Shown here piece by piece: positions 11,999 to 24,340 of a stretch of DNA of 64,000 nt. The position numbers were made by a program, and so were the translations under genes. This DNA comes from Zygnema cylindricum (Eukaryota; Streptophyta; Zygnematophyceae; Zygnematales; Zygnemataceae): assembly GCA_037447655.1 (NCBI GenBank), contig JBBHKE010002138.1:1-64000 (forward strand), in the 5' to 3' direction. The notes beneath the pieces were generated by a model, which had not been told where the DNA came from, ran no database searches, and saw only the letters and a list, made by a program, of their open reading frames with translations. Positions within the stretch are counted from its first letter, which is position 1. The number at the start of each line of letters is the position of its first letter.

Positions 11999-12873
11999 CT
12001 ACACTCCATTCATAGGGATCAGAATTGTTGACAATGAGAAATTTCCCTATTCAAATTCGCTCCTTTCTCCACTTCTCATTGTCCATTCCTCCATTCAGAT
12101 CTCTATCGCTTCGATACGGATTCGGATCTCCAAAACAGTGAGATTTCCCCTTGCGGTTTGATTCGGAAATATTTTGATTTACATGGCAAAAAAGTCCGTC
12201 AACTAATTTTTGAAGGCGGTCTTCAACCATGGCATTCTTCTCTTTTTTCCCTCTTCTTTTATAACAAATGGATGGGGTGGGAGTGACGCCTCAAAGGCCG
12301 CCCCTCTAAAAATAAAGGCACTGCCACAAGGTTCCGGATTCGGTGAAAAATGATTGTTCTGGCAGATCCAGATCAGGTGGAGGAGTAAAAAAAGGAAATG
12401 GAGTCCATACGGGTTTCTTAATCTTTTCTCCCATGGAAACCAAGCTAACCCACCTTTCATTACTCAACGAAACACACAAGACTTCGATGCAACTTGATGG
12501 GTCGATAGACATACAACTACAATGCAAAAGCAAGTGGAAGCAATAATAAAGAACAAACATAAGAGAGAGTACGCCATAGAAGAAAATATATTCCACGGAC
12601 GTTTTTTTACAGAAAATATTAACTTTCGGCTATCTCTCCACTCCTTTTAAAAACACAAAACACTGTTCTACCAACAGGATTTCTACACGCAAAAAGCTAG
12701 CGCCTACCCCACGTCTCCAACAACGGAAACAAAAAGTAATACAAGTATAATCAAAATAGCAATGACCGAAAAATAGACCGAAACGTCACAAGACCAGAAA
12801 CTGAAACACAAATTAAACCGGAATCGAACAAGACCGCCACCTAATAAAAGTGCTAGAAAGCGCGATGCCCGAT
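11999..12873. other. Likely 3' flank or 3' UTR of the LRR gene, no other gene
   Basis: Lies immediately downstream, on the minus strand, of the LRR gene's stop codon. Open frames here (for example 12306-12596 minus) are hydrophobic or low-complexity and match nothing. I see no unambiguous polyadenylation signal to place the transcript end. Confidence 0.4.
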
Positions 12874-15800
12874 TCAACAATTGAACTTTTCATAGCAAAA
12901 TTCGTCGCACTCCTCAACCGTTCGTTGGACCTGAACGGTTCCGCACACTTTCGTTGTATTTTGAGAAAATATACAGTTTTTTGCAAGGTTGGTGCAGAAC
13001 GGTTTTCCTTTACGGGTGACTTTGATCGGGCCCGAAAAATAGTTGTCCATGATGACTACTCCCAAAGTGGACGAGAAATCCGCATCGATGACCAAGGATC
13101 CCGTGAAATAGTTATTAAATATAAACCTGGAAAACATATTGGAAAAATTGAGCAACTTTAGATTGTTAATAAAATTAGTGTGGGTTTCATTGACAAATTT
13201 AATATAAAATAAATCGTTAGGGGGGAAAGTAACTCACACACTTGTCTCAACAATAAATATGTTGATGCGCATGACATTCAAGCTTTTAAGGACGAAAATC
13301 CGCCATTCACGCTAATATTTGTGTTAGTTATGTTGCCAAGCTTAACACTCTGAAATTTTAGGGCAATTCTTATGGAGACGGCATGCAAGTCATTCTAGCG
13401 TTTAGCTCCACCTGTCACAATAATCAGTGTATAACTAATGCAATCAGTTGATTCGGAATGTTGGGTCAATTCTTACGGATTATATACATATGTCATTGTA
13501 TCTTTTGTTTCCAATTATCACATCAATTAAATGTGGACAGACGAAATAACGCTTAGGACAAAATGACTAAAAAAAAAATGACCTTCCGGGGACAATTTTC
13601 GTATGATTCTTTCCAAGTTCGTTTTCTAAGAAATGACTTTGCCATCTAACACCAGTATGGTTTTATTGACAAGGTTATTCGGGACTTTAGGGTTTATAAG
13701 GGCTTTCGAAGAGTTGTTTTAGGTTTTTCAGAGGTTGTATATCATTCTGATCTTAAAAAAAAAAAAGTAAAAAACATAAGATCATACGACGACAGTTTTG
13801 AGCATGAATTTAAAACTCACAATTGCTGTAAAGATTTCAGGTTTTTGATTGAGGTCGGAATCCGATCCTCAAAGCTGTTGTACTGCAACCTCCTGCAAAT
13901 ATAGCATGAAGGTTTTTCCTTAAAAACTCATATTTGCATTATGTTTACAAATACAAACATTGTCATAAGATGTTATTGAACATAAGAAATACATTGTTTG
14001 CATCGTATTGAAAAACGAAACAATTTTATTTTTTTATGTTTATCAAACAACAGAGTAAGAACCTGACGACAACAAATCACAACATTTAAAGCGCAAAGAA
14101 AATGAGTTTAGCCAGAAAAATGAAAGACAAAAAAAGTCTTACAAAGATGTGAGTTTTGTGAGTTCTCCGATGGAATTTGGAATGGTTCCATTGAATTTAT
14201 TGTATGCCAAAGACCTGGAAATAATAATAAAACTTATGTTAAGTCATAATACTCATAAAAGCCTCGTGTTTTAAATAGAAAGAAATTAAATAGACGGATC
14301 AATTGAAAAACAAGAGAGAGACAGAGAAAAGAACAAGTGAACGAAATGCTTAAATTTCACGTGCATACTTTGAAAGCAATGAAGGTGTGCAGATTTTTTT
14401 TGTTTTTTATTTTCGTATATTCGTTTACTATTTTATTCCGTCCTATCGTTTCTGATCCTTCTTGAATGAGAATAAGTTAGAAATTCATGGGTGCTCCAAA
14501 TTTCAATACCATTCAAGTTAATGAATAAATAAATACAAAATCTAGATTCAATTTACATAAATTTGTGGACAAGATTACATTTATGAATAATATGCATATA
14601 CATACACATAGAAAAAAAAATGTGTAAGAATATTCATAAGCAAACATGGCATTCATTTTCGTTATCTAAATGGATTAATGACATTGCTGCTATTCTCATT
14701 CCACAATCCTTGATTCTATTAAAAAATTGCATTCAACTCACAGTTGTTTCAAACGGCGCAATTTTCCGATGCCGATTGGAATCGGACCTCCAAGGGAACC
14801 TTCTTGTTCCGAAACATCTCTGAAATTTCACAGATAAAATCGAATTACAACTTGGAAAATTACAATAAGTTTCGATAGTAGATGTGTAAAAATACGAACC
14901 ATACGGAGGATATTTTCAATGTTCTATTGGTTTTTATTTCAGCTTTACGTGTGAAATGGATTTTGTTTGAGAAAAATTAAAGGTTCAATTGTCTCAATAA
15001 CGATTCGCGGCCCATCCATTATCTTCTTTTGTGTTGAAAAACATTACCGATGTAGTCTTCCTGAGTGGTTTCCAAACTTAAAGCGAAAAATAACCACAAC
15101 AGATAAGCTAAATTAATCACACTAATGGGAATTTTCAGACAAATGAAAAACTTATTTTTTGTTCTTTTTTTTCATTTTCTAAATTATCATTTTGCTTTTG
15201 CAAATCACACTACTCTTCAGTCAAACATTCCTAAAACAACTGAATCTACCAAGAAAACAAAAAATATTTAACTTGGAAAAACAACAAAACTTACAAGATT
15301 TCGAGGTATTTTAAGTTAGAAATAGTGTTGGGAAGAACTCCGCGAAGACGGTTGAGAGGAATAACCCTATGTTTTCAATATGGAAGAAAAAAAATAAGTG
15401 GAATCATTCAATAAACAAAAGAAGAAAAAAAAAATCAAGGATTCTTTGCTTTTACAATTTTGAAAAGAAAACATTGGAAAAAACGTTCAAAAATATTTTT
15501 CAATGAAGCCTGAACATGCACGACGCATGAAAGCCACCATATTGCCAAAAAAATACTGAAAATATTTTTTTTAACTATATGTAGTGAAAAGGGGAAAATC
15601 TTCATTAAAATTTGACATACCTGAAAAAAAGCACAAACAACTCTATAAATTGCGTCGTAAAAATGTAAAATTACATTGATCGAATTGCATAAATACCCAA
15701 ACTATTGACATCGCTGATTAAAATACTGACAAAATAAAGAGAAAACTGAGAAAGAATTTCACATACAAGGTTTTCAAAAAAGTAATATTTCCAATTGCTT

Positions 15801-17409
15801 CCGAAATTGTTCCCGGAAGATCCTGCAAGATTAACGTTCTACAATAAAAAAGAAAGAAAAAAAAAAACGAGGATGATTGATGGCCTTTATTGGGTGAAAT
15901 TGTTAATAGATAAATGTCAGGAAAATATCTTTGGATTTCGAATCAAGCAATCAAGAAAGTCATAGAATTGTTTTTCTAGCCTAAAAGGTTTCTACACAAA
16001 TGCAACCAGACTTTTGGCAATTCGGAAAATTCCCATGCATAGTGTTCCACAGTTAATTGAAGGAAAAATCAATTGAAAAAACATAGAACTCGTCAAGTCT
16101 CAATTATCGAGCCGTAAAAGGTCCTAATTTTAAAAATCTCAATTTCAATTTCAAATACCATTTTCCAATTTAATTCGCACCCAACTTTCCATAGTTTTTA
16201 ACGAAACCAAGAGGTCAGCGAACGAAAAAAAAATAATAAAATAAAAAAATGAAAACGGATTCTCACATGTTTACTACTCGTCCTTTGGAATTACAAGAAA
16301 CTCCGAACCATTTTGAACAATTCGCATTTGATAGATACCAAGATTTCAACAAATTGGGTTTAGATGCCGGGAACCCAAATTCCTCCTTCACCTTGATTAG
16401 AGCCACTCCTGCACTCGCAGAAACAAGGGAGAGGAGAGGGGAAAGGGGGGTGAGCTAGAGGGGAGATGAAGGACATGAGAGGGAGAGCAGGAGAGAGCGA
16501 GAAGGGGTAAGAGATTGAGTGGGAGGACTAAAAGGGGAGGAGGATGTGTGTTAGTGACAGAGAGAGAAAGAGAGAGTGTGTGAGAGAGAGAGGGAGAGGG
16601 AGAGAGCGAGAGAGATCATAACTGGTTGTGACAAATGTCACGGTCAAATATTGATGGGAAACATGTGAAAAACCAGTGACCATGCGAAAAAGATAAAAAA
16701 AAAAGGAGGGGAAAAATGACTCGTCGAATTGCTTGCGACAAATGTCAATCCCAATTCTCTATTCCGACAGAAATGTAGAAAAAGAACAAATCAACAAAGG
16801 TCCATAAATCTCAAAATCAGACCATAAAAAAAAGTGGGTTATCCCATGACAATTTGTCGACAATTTAAGCTTCTTTGTCCAAAAATATCCACTTTGGTTG
16901 CCAGTTTAGTCTCATGTAGGTGCTATGTATATATATTATTTTTAAGAAAACGTCAGCTTTCGCAATATGAAAAGACCAAAAGAAAAGTACCAATTAAGAT
17001 TTCTATATGGAGATAGATGTCAAGGTGCGAAAAAATTACTTGCACAATGAAAAAAGAAAGAAAAAAATAGAAATGACATTAATAATACATATTATGTTAA
17101 TCAAGATCATAAAGAGAGAAGATAAAGGTTGGCGGAAAGAAGGGAAGGGGAGGGAGGGAGAAGGATGGAGGACTCACTATCTGAAAACGACATTTTGGCT
17201 CCTTCTGCTGCCAGTGTTCCCAGAAAAAGACAAAAGAGGAACAGAACAGAGGAGGAGCTGCACCGAGGGCAAAACGAAGAACGGAAAATTTGAAAACTGA
17301 ACAGTTGCTCACAGATCGAAGCGATGAAAAATCCAAAATGTTTAGAACTAAAAGCCCAAAAAATTAAGTTGAACATTGAACAAAAAGGCTTACCTTGACA
17401 ATCCTCCAT
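12874..17409 (-). CDS. Leucine-rich-repeat protein, eight exons, no kinase domain
   Basis: Eight exons join in frame: 17409-17178, 16408-16267, 15838-15767, 15366-15295, 14819-14742, 14214-14143, 13892-13821, 13126-12874 (TGA). All have GT donors and AG acceptors. Total 993 nt, 330 residues. Exon 1 encodes a hydrophobic run (V-L-F-L-F-C-L-F-L-G-T-L-A-A) like a signal peptide. Exon 2 encodes an LRR N-cap (A-L-I-K-V-K-E-E-F-G, L-L-K-S-W, C-x7-C). Exons 3-7 each encode one LRR (G-x-I-P-x-x-I-G-x-L-x-x-L pattern); four are exactly 72 nt and one is 78 nt, with introns at phase 2 as in plant LRR genes. The last exon has one more repeat (N-N-Y-F-T-G-S-L) and a Cys-rich tail (C-T-N-L-A-K-N-C, C-G-T-V, E-E-C-D-E-F-C-Y-E-K-F-N-C). 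There is no C-terminal membrane helix and no kinase. It is probably a secreted LRR protein; its ligand is unknown. The N-terminus is uncertain because a second donor at 17394 is also phase-compatible. Confidence 0.8.
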
Positions 17410-17429
17410 TTTGGGAAGTTTTTTGTAGG

Positions 17430-17620
17430 GCCATCACCACTCTTTCTCCTTCTCTCTCGTCCTCACTCAATCGCTCTGGCTCTCTTGCTCTAGGTCTCGC
17501 TCTCTCTCTCTCTCGCTCTATCCCTCTCTAGCTCTCTCTCTCTCTCTCTTGATCTCTCTCTCTCTCTTGATCTCTCTCTCTCGCCTTCTCCCTCTTTCCC
17601 TCTCTCTCGCTTTCTCTGAG
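17430..17620. repeat. CT/GA microsatellite in the presumed 5' UTR of the LRR gene
   Basis: Long imperfect (CT)n on the plus strand, hence (GA)n in the LRR transcript, directly upstream of its ATG. A similar GA-rich stretch (about 16430-16620) lies inside intron 1. Confidence 0.8.
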
Positions 17621-17682
17621 TTTGTGTGAGGGAGTGTAGACTGAGTGCGGAATGGTTTGCGAATGGAATCGGCTCCGTATGA

Positions 17683-17690
17683 ATATATAA
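17683..17690 (-). promoter_or_regulatory. TATA-like element upstream of the LRR gene
   Basis: TTATATAT on the minus strand, about 275 bp upstream of the ATG at 17409 and just beyond the GA-rich leader. The motif also reads TATATAAG on the plus strand, so direction is not certain. Position and composition are the only support. Confidence 0.3.
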
Positions 17691-18389
17691 GCGCGACCAG
17701 CATCGCGTCCGTACATCATCGTACAAATCACGCCAGTGCTCCTGTACTGTTATGCGGTCCGTACCATTTCTTCTGAATTTGCTGTTTCGTCCATGATTCT
17801 CAGTTTTCGAAGTTTTCAACGTTTTCAAAGTCTGTTGGTTTTCGTCGTCGCCGCTTGGCTTGTAGTGCGGGCGACGAGCATGGCGTGAGGCGTCACGTCA
17901 CGCCAGCGACAGGAAACACCTGCCCCGCGCAGGTCGCATCTGTCGCGCCGCCGTATTGCCGTACGAAACGACACGCCGAGTAGTGCCACTGTTTATAGTG
18001 AAGACACTAGCGAGGTTGTTTCCTGTTAGGTTCAGAATTGTAGTCGGCCGTCGCGGTTTGTCGCGCGGCCGTTATGTTAAGTTTGTCGCGACGAAGTGTG
18101 TGGTCTTCTTTCATTTAGTTTTGGATTGTTTCGCAGATTCTTGGTCTCGCGTAGATTCGGCTTTGCGACGGTCAAATTTAGTTGTCGTTTGAAGTGTACG
18201 TTTTTTTTGGTGTGCACATTTGGCATTGTCATGATTAGTTGAAATGTACGTCACGTGACCACGGCTACAGATCGTAGTTCGGAAATATGGACAGAATTGC
18301 GATTAACGGTGTGGTCGGCCAGTTGCCACACGTGTCCACAAACACGTGCGACAATATACGTGCTTTCGATGTATTTTATGCCCGTGAGA

Positions 18390-18590
18390 AGGTATATTTT
18401 GAAATTGCTCGAAAGGCAGCCACGTTGGAAGCTTAGGCACACACGTATGGCTCACGTGGTTGCCGGAATCTTTAATTCTTTTAGGAAGACGACAACAATT
18501 GGGACTTAAAATGTTTTCCGGCGGCGACTTTCTATGAGCACTTGCGAAAACAGGCGACATATTTCTATTCACGTGTCAAAGAAGTCAAAA
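18390..18590 (+). repeat. Dispersed repeat A, copy 1
   Basis: Shares with 20555-20745 the order TTTTGAAA...AGCAGCCA/GGCAGCCA, GTGGAAGCTTA, ACGTATGGCTCACGTGGT, GAATCTT, AAGACGACAA and CACTTGCGAAAACAG-CGACATATTT. No coding potential is recognised. It carries a G-box-like CACGTG within the conserved part. Confidence 0.7.
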
Positions 18591-19739
18591 AGAATCGAAT
18601 GTATATTTTAACAGTACGACTGTACGAAAAACATTTACACAAAAATTACTTGTGATTTGTGACGGTTGTAGACGACTACAAAACTCGCGCCAATCGATGA
18701 CGTTTACAAAATAGCGACGGTTGTAGACGTCTAGCTATTTGTGACATTGTAGATGTTTAGGGTTTGTAACATTTTGACGTCAAGCTCAATTATGACAGCG
18801 TCGACCCCACAAATTCTAAAACTTTTCGCCATGGAATTCCGTTTTCTTTTTTTCAGTCCTTCCTCACTCTACTTGCCATCAAAATACGCCCAAATATAGT
18901 TAAAAGAAACCGTATTAAGAGATCTTTCATTTGACACCATTATTGACGTTTTTCGTTGCTAAATTTTTATGAGATAGACGCGGTAGTGGGAGAGGGAGAG
19001 AGAGAGAGGCGCTATCACAGACTTCTTTTGGAAAATGGCGTTCGTTGGTCGAGACCCCTCCACGGTCCCTGTACGGAAAAAATACACACGGAAAAAAAAT
19101 AACGTACAAGCTAGAAACGTGCAGTGGGTTTCTTTTTCTTGGTACTTCGCGGCCAAAATTGTTAAAAAATCTCGACACGTGTGACAGCATCAACCAATTT
19201 GCTCGCATCACGGAACTTTATTTAAAATCACATCGCGAGGATTTTAAAGTTTGAAATGAGCTGGAAGGAAGGGAAAATGGGTCGAAACGCGTTAGACGAC
19301 AAACTGTATCGTGGCAAACGACAAAATGTGCATATAAAGTTTCAAGGTAAAGCATTTTATACGGTGGTAATCTCAATTTTTTGGTATAGCTGCGGATTTT
19401 CTCGTTGAGGGCTAAGTTATGAAGGAAAATATAGATTTAGCATATGGGAATATGCCCTAAGCGTCGCACTAAGATTTTTGAGTGCGCATTACACATTTAA
19501 TCTTGTAGCGGCGTAAACTATACGGTTCAAAAAGCAGTTCACCACTTAAGTCGATGTTGTTATTCGTTTGGAATATTTTTTGCCGGTGGATCAAAAATAA
19601 GTGACGGTAGTCCAAAAACTCCTCGGTGATTCCTTCCACCATGACGTCAGCCTCTATTTATTGATTTTTATATTTTTTGAAGATTGTCTTATACATACGT
19701 TCTAATATAAAAGGTATGCGTCCAACATGCTATGAAGTA

Positions 19740-20110
19740 GCCTAAATAACATGCGAAAAACTAATGTTTTTTGATAACCATTCTCATGGCTCCACAAAAT
19801 ATCAACATTATCATGTAAATGAATCATATGCTTCTCAATAAAAGAAATGTTTATTGCACAATATGCATCCCAAGATTTTCGGCTTATCACGACCATATTT
19901 TATACAAAGGGCAAGATATAAGTAGATTTTTGCACAAAACAGATAGATATTTTTTGACAATATCACCATATCAATATTATGAATTGTACTACAATGTACC
20001 ACCTAACATAAATACGATGCAATAATTGTCTCGTCAGGTACCTTTTAACCTCAATGAAATGCGTATAAAGTTAGTGCGCTTAGTGATTCGACATATGGGA
20101 ACAATTACCA
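19740..20110 (+). repeat. Dispersed repeat B, copy 1
   Basis: Aligns by eye with 21020-21370 over about 350 bp: CCATTCTCATGG-TCCACA, AATGAATCATATG, TTTATTGCACAATATGCATC, CGACCATATTTT, GATAGATATTTT, AATTGT-TTACAATGTACCA, AATAATTGTCTCGTCA and CTTTTAACCTC. A weaker match is at 8690-8830. Terminal inverted repeats were not identified. Confidence 0.7.
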
Positions 20111-20554
20111 GTTCAATTGTACCGTGTGATTGAGCTTGTTTGTAGCCCGTATTTAATGCCTTTATGCAACACTTCATCATTTTTTTTTTTTGACTTAGTT
20201 ATCAAGTTTTTTTATACATTTAATCAATGCTATTTTTGTTGCGCTTGTGCATTTTGTCAGGTTTTCTACTATTATGGTACAGCTTGCAAACGCGCCCGAA
20301 TCGACACTATCTAAAATTCAGGGATTTTGTTAGATTTTTCCACATTGAATAAGAAGAAAAGTGGTTGGCTGCCAACGAAGGATCAATATAATAAAAAAAA
20401 TGTAGAAAATAAATAAATTGTGGGAAAAATTAAGAGAAAAATGCAAAAAGAGTGTCCAACAAAAGCCTAAGGGTATTTCACCTTAATTTTAAACTATTAT
20501 ACCGAAATACAAAACTACATTTTATATAGTTGTTAAGTAAGCTCTCACGAGATA

Positions 20555-20745
20555 TTTTATGCTAGGGAGAAAGTTTATTTTGAAACAGCTTGCAAAGCAG
20601 CCATGTGGAAGCTTATGCACACATGTATGGCTCACGTGGTCGCTGGAATCTTCAATTTTTTTGAGAAGACGACAAAAATTCGAACTTCAAATGTTTTACA
20701 GCGACGACTTTTCATGAGTACTTGCGAAAACAGACGACATATTTT
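20555..20745 (+). repeat. Dispersed repeat A, copy 2
   Basis: Diverged copy of 18390-18590 in the same orientation; see the shared landmarks there. Confidence 0.7.
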
Positions 20746-20924
20746 TAGGGAATTGATCATACATTATTTTGGTTCTGTGTAGTCGCTTGCGTCACATTGT
20801 CAAAGATTGTACATTTTAAGTACATATTGGTACATTTTAAGTACCATTTAATTAAATTTGAGGGTTAATCAGTTAAAGAGCTTTGACTTTCAAAATATTG
20901 TAACAACCGGTTACAATTTTGGAG

Positions 20925-21370
20925 CTTGAAAGGCAGCCATGTGGAAGCTTAAGCACACACGTATGGCCCATGTGGTAGGTAGAATCTTTAATTCTTTTGG
21001 GAAGACCACAAAAATGGTTAAAAGCACATATTTTCTAATAATCATTCTCTTGGGGCCACAGAATGCTAACATTGTCATGAAAATGAATCATATGGATCGC
21101 AATACAAGAATTTTTATTTGCACTGTATGCATATGTTGTTCGGCTTAACACAACCATATTTTTTGCAAAGGGTTGAAATAAGTATTTTCTGCGCTAAACG
21201 GATAGATATTTTGTGACAAAAACCACATATCAAGAATATCAATTGTGTTACAATATACCAAGTAACATTAAGATGGCGCAATAATCGTCTCGTCAACTTT
21301 CTTTTAACCTCCTTAAAATGCGCAAAAAGTTAGCGCGCCTTATGATTTAACATCAGTGAACAATTACTAG
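20925..21370 (+). repeat. Composite of repeat A (truncated) joined to repeat B
   Basis: 20925-21015 repeats the first half of A (GGCAGCCATGTGGAAGCTTA, CACACGTATGGC). It passes directly into B at about 21020-21370. This join suggests A and B are parts of one longer element that survives in pieces at 18.4-20.7 kb. Confidence 0.65.
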
Positions 21371-21583
21371 TTCGATGTTAGACCTCGAGGTTATGTGGAG
21401 CTTCCTTGATCCGCTTGGTAAATCTCGATAAGGAAATGAAATCCACCTCGTGAACGTGTAAAAAATATGACAAAATTGAAGTTATTTCCAAAAGTGCAAT
21501 TTTTATCATGTCTCCCAAAACTCAATTGGTACGTACAGTCCACCATTTGTTCTCATTTTGGAATGGCCAATTCGTGCATGAGC

Positions 21584-21934
21584 TTAATTTTTCCTCCTAC
21601 ATGCCATATCGAGATAATCATACTCTCTTTGGTTAAGGGATTGAATAGAGGTTTTTTCGAAATGTAGAACGTTGAGTACATTTTTGATTCTTTTTGAATC
21701 GAATGTGCGATTATTTAAAACATCAATTTTGTCGTCTTTTGTTTTTGTGGCAAACGTTTTGTGATTATCGTTGATGTAAATTTGGCAGGGCGAGGCCTTG
21801 TTGAGCTTTGTGCACCATTCACGTGTAAAAGTGTCAAGCTCATGTGCTTCACAGGCACCCTTTTGTTTCTTACCAAGGAATCTCGGGCCCTTTTTCCTCT
21901 GTACGGTCATTAAAGTACGGAGAAAGGAGCGCAC
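21584..21934 (-). CDS. Unrecognised open frame, 116 residues
   Basis: The frame is not low-complexity. It reads through a basic N-terminal part (Q-R-K-K-G-P-R-F-L-G-K-K-Q-K-G), then F-T-R-E-W-C-T-K-L-N-K, and an Asn/Asp/Lys-rich part (Y-I-N-D-N-H-K-T-F-A-T-K-T-K-D-D-K). I do not recognise a family. It could be a fragment of a transposon protein or a chance frame; there is no splice or promoter support and its neighbours are repeats. Confidence 0.2.
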   Translation of the reverse strand: MRSFLRTLMTVQRKKGPRFLGKKQKGACEAHELDTFTREWCTKLNKASPCQIYINDNHKTFATKTKDDKIDVLNNRTFDSKRIKNVLNVLHFEKTSIQSLNQREYDYLDMACRRKN

Positions 21935-24045
21935 TCAACCTGACCAGATTCTTCTATTTTCCTAACTGAACGGAACGCACTTTATTTCACGCCTAACGGA
22001 GGCTGGACGACAAAGTTACTCCGTTCCAAAGATTACCATTCTGTTACATGTGACCAGTTGCCAACTGTCCCATTGGGGGCTACATTATAGAACGCCACGT
22101 AACTTTTGGGATAGTCTTGTAGATTTTGCTGTTGGATATCAGTAGGACGTTAGTTCAGGTCCACCAGCCGAATAGAGCATTTATTAATGTGAGTCAAAGT
22201 TAGGCGTTTCACGTCAATTTAGAACTTTATTGCTCAGGATTGTGTCATAGAAAAACACGTGGCTTCTAATCTAGCCTGAGATAGTCGCCTAACTTTTTGC
22301 CCCGAGTGTAGTACAACTTGTTTTATCTTATGTCCGTACGATAACCATTCCTTGCCGGTGATTGGCTCCTGGTATTGCTTTGAGTTTGGTACTATCGGTA
22401 GGACAAACTTTGCTTGTATAAGGCACTTGGGGCCAAGGGAGAAAGGTTGCTTTTTCAGTACTGTCTCTTGAGAAAAATCCTAGAAATTCCAGCAAACTTT
22501 CTTGTGGAGAACTTTTGTTTTGCATGTGATTGTGACCCTATTGCCATCTTGGTTTGCATCCGTCCTTTGTGGAAATCGTAGTCCGGTTGGGTGGTTGGCA
22601 CCGTCTTTCCTGTTTTGGGCAATTTGGGGACTGGTGTTTGTTGGAAACCAAGAAGGGTCTTGCCGGTTCCGGGTCGCGGAAACCGAGGAGTTAAGGAGGC
22701 CTTACCTGTTTCGGGGTTTTCAGGGGGAGATTTCGTCTCCTTTTTGTGGTCCGCGTTACTTTTTGGGGGTAGGTTGAGCTCGCTTGCTATTATTCCACAT
22801 TCTAACTTTATTCTCTATTTTTCTAAGGGCAAGGTGATATTGTTAATTCTGAGACAGCATTTTTATATTTCTATTCTTTCATTTTTCTGAGTGGAAGCAT
22901 CTTGGTTCTCTCTTTGGTAGTCCTTTTTGGGGCTCTGGTTGGGTTTCTTCCGGGGCCGATTACCAAAACCTTTTGTACTAGAATAGTGGATTTTGAGAGG
23001 ATTTTTGTTAGGCTTTCAACAGACCGTCACCGGGGAATCAAGGACCCGGCTCCACCTCTAAGGATTCCCTCTTTTCCCGTTGCCAGGAGGGGGAAGGAGA
23101 GAGGGGGAGGGGATATATTTTCGCCCTCCCCAAGCACTCATCCCCACCTTTGCATGCATGCCCACAAGAACAAGGCGGGCGGCATTGGGCACTAGCATGG
23201 TTGTGGGGAGCATTCGCATTCTGGGGAAGGTTGTTTGCAGGACTCCAATGCCAATTACCCGGGCAGTGGGCCCTCCTCTGATGGTATCCGGCACGCTCGA
23301 CAACAGATGTTCAAAATAAGTGTCAGATTATCGCGTCGACCGGGAAGATTGAGTGCGTCGCAGAAAAGTGTACTCAGATTAGATTTCAAGTCATAAAGAC
23401 GAAGGAAAATCGCACTAACCTGTTCTCACATGTTCAAGCGTCGAATGTGTGAACACGGAGTATCGCGGCTACCCTAAAAACATGAGAACGTGTATCGATT
23501 CCTTAACTTTAACACCGATTCATGGTGTACTTTTAACCTTTTTTTTGATACTTTCTGTACATTTTGATCGTACATTAAATCCGTACACGAAAGCTACGAA
23601 TTTGACGAAAATTTCAAAATCTTAAAAATTTAACGCATTTTCATAAAAAAGTAAAAATCCGTACGTTTGGTACCTCTATGGTAACCGGGGTTCGGGTACT
23701 TTGTCATTTTTCCGACGAAAGTTAGAAAAGGAGGACGTACACACGAACGTAACTCGGCAAGACAAAAAGAAAATAATCTAACCTTTAAAAGCGAATAAGT
23801 AAAGATTCTATTGGGGGACAACTATATTTGGTAAGTCACCTCTCAAGACAGAGGATATCTTGGGAAAACGACAACACAGCATAACACCTACAGTACGTAC
23901 GTGTACTGCAATGTTGTGCATCGGGTAATTTTTCATGTAGATAAACTCGATTGCCGATTTTATGAAGGGGTAAAAGGTACCGTTGTATCGCTCTAAGACC
24001 AACAAAATTTTCCCCGATAATTATCGGTCGGAGGGGCTCCGTAAA
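21935..24045. other. No gene recognised
   Basis: Mixed-composition DNA. Open frames near 22502-22890 and 22902-23319 overlap each other on both strands around a GGGGA-rich, CATGCATGC-containing segment and match nothing known. I see no LTRs or inverted repeats that would define an element. Confidence 0.4.
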
Positions 24046-24049
24046 GAGT

Positions 24050-24330
24050 ACGTAACTCTGTTAGGGAAATAATGAGTATGTAGTTATCGCTGTGGGTGGG
24101 GCAGAGGTCGCAAAAGTCAAAAAAAATTATACCCGAAACCGACCGTTTTTTTTTTTTCAAAATCTGAGTAACCGACGCCCGACCGAGTTTTGTCACGCTC
24201 CAAAAATTTTAACCGCTAACCGATCTTCATTTACGAAAAAAAAAAAAACCGAATCTTGATTTTTGGTGACTAACCGTGCCCGCCCGTAACCATAAAAGTA
24301 CAAAATTAATCAATGTACGACGGAATAAGC
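24050..24330. repeat. Dispersed repeat C, copy 1
   Basis: Shared with 39970-40330: GGTCGCAAAAGTCAAAA, ATACCCGAAACCGACC followed by a poly-T, GTCACGCTCC-AAATTT, GCCCGCCCGTA-CC and ATTACAAAATTAAT-like ends. Same orientation, diverged. No coding potential. Confidence 0.65.
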
Positions 24331-24340
24331 CAATGATTAC

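Noticed and set aside
12010-12100. Short inverted repeat (GACAATGAGAAA / TTCTCATTGTCC)
   Set aside because: About 11-bp arms with a roughly 45-bp loop, no flanking gene end to make it a terminator or transposon end.
12200-12873. Search for a kinase domain downstream of the LRR exons
   Set aside because: No G-x-G-x-x-G, H-R-D or D-F-G type motif was seen on the minus strand down to the Copia remnant, and the last exon ends in a stop.
12850-13161. 103-residue plus-strand frame
   Set aside because: It is the antisense shadow of the last LRR exon, which continues the LRR pattern and the phase of its upstream exons.
17490-17828. Minus-strand frames rich in Arg-Glu repeats
   Set aside because: They are translations of the (CT)n/(GA)n microsatellite upstream of the LRR gene.
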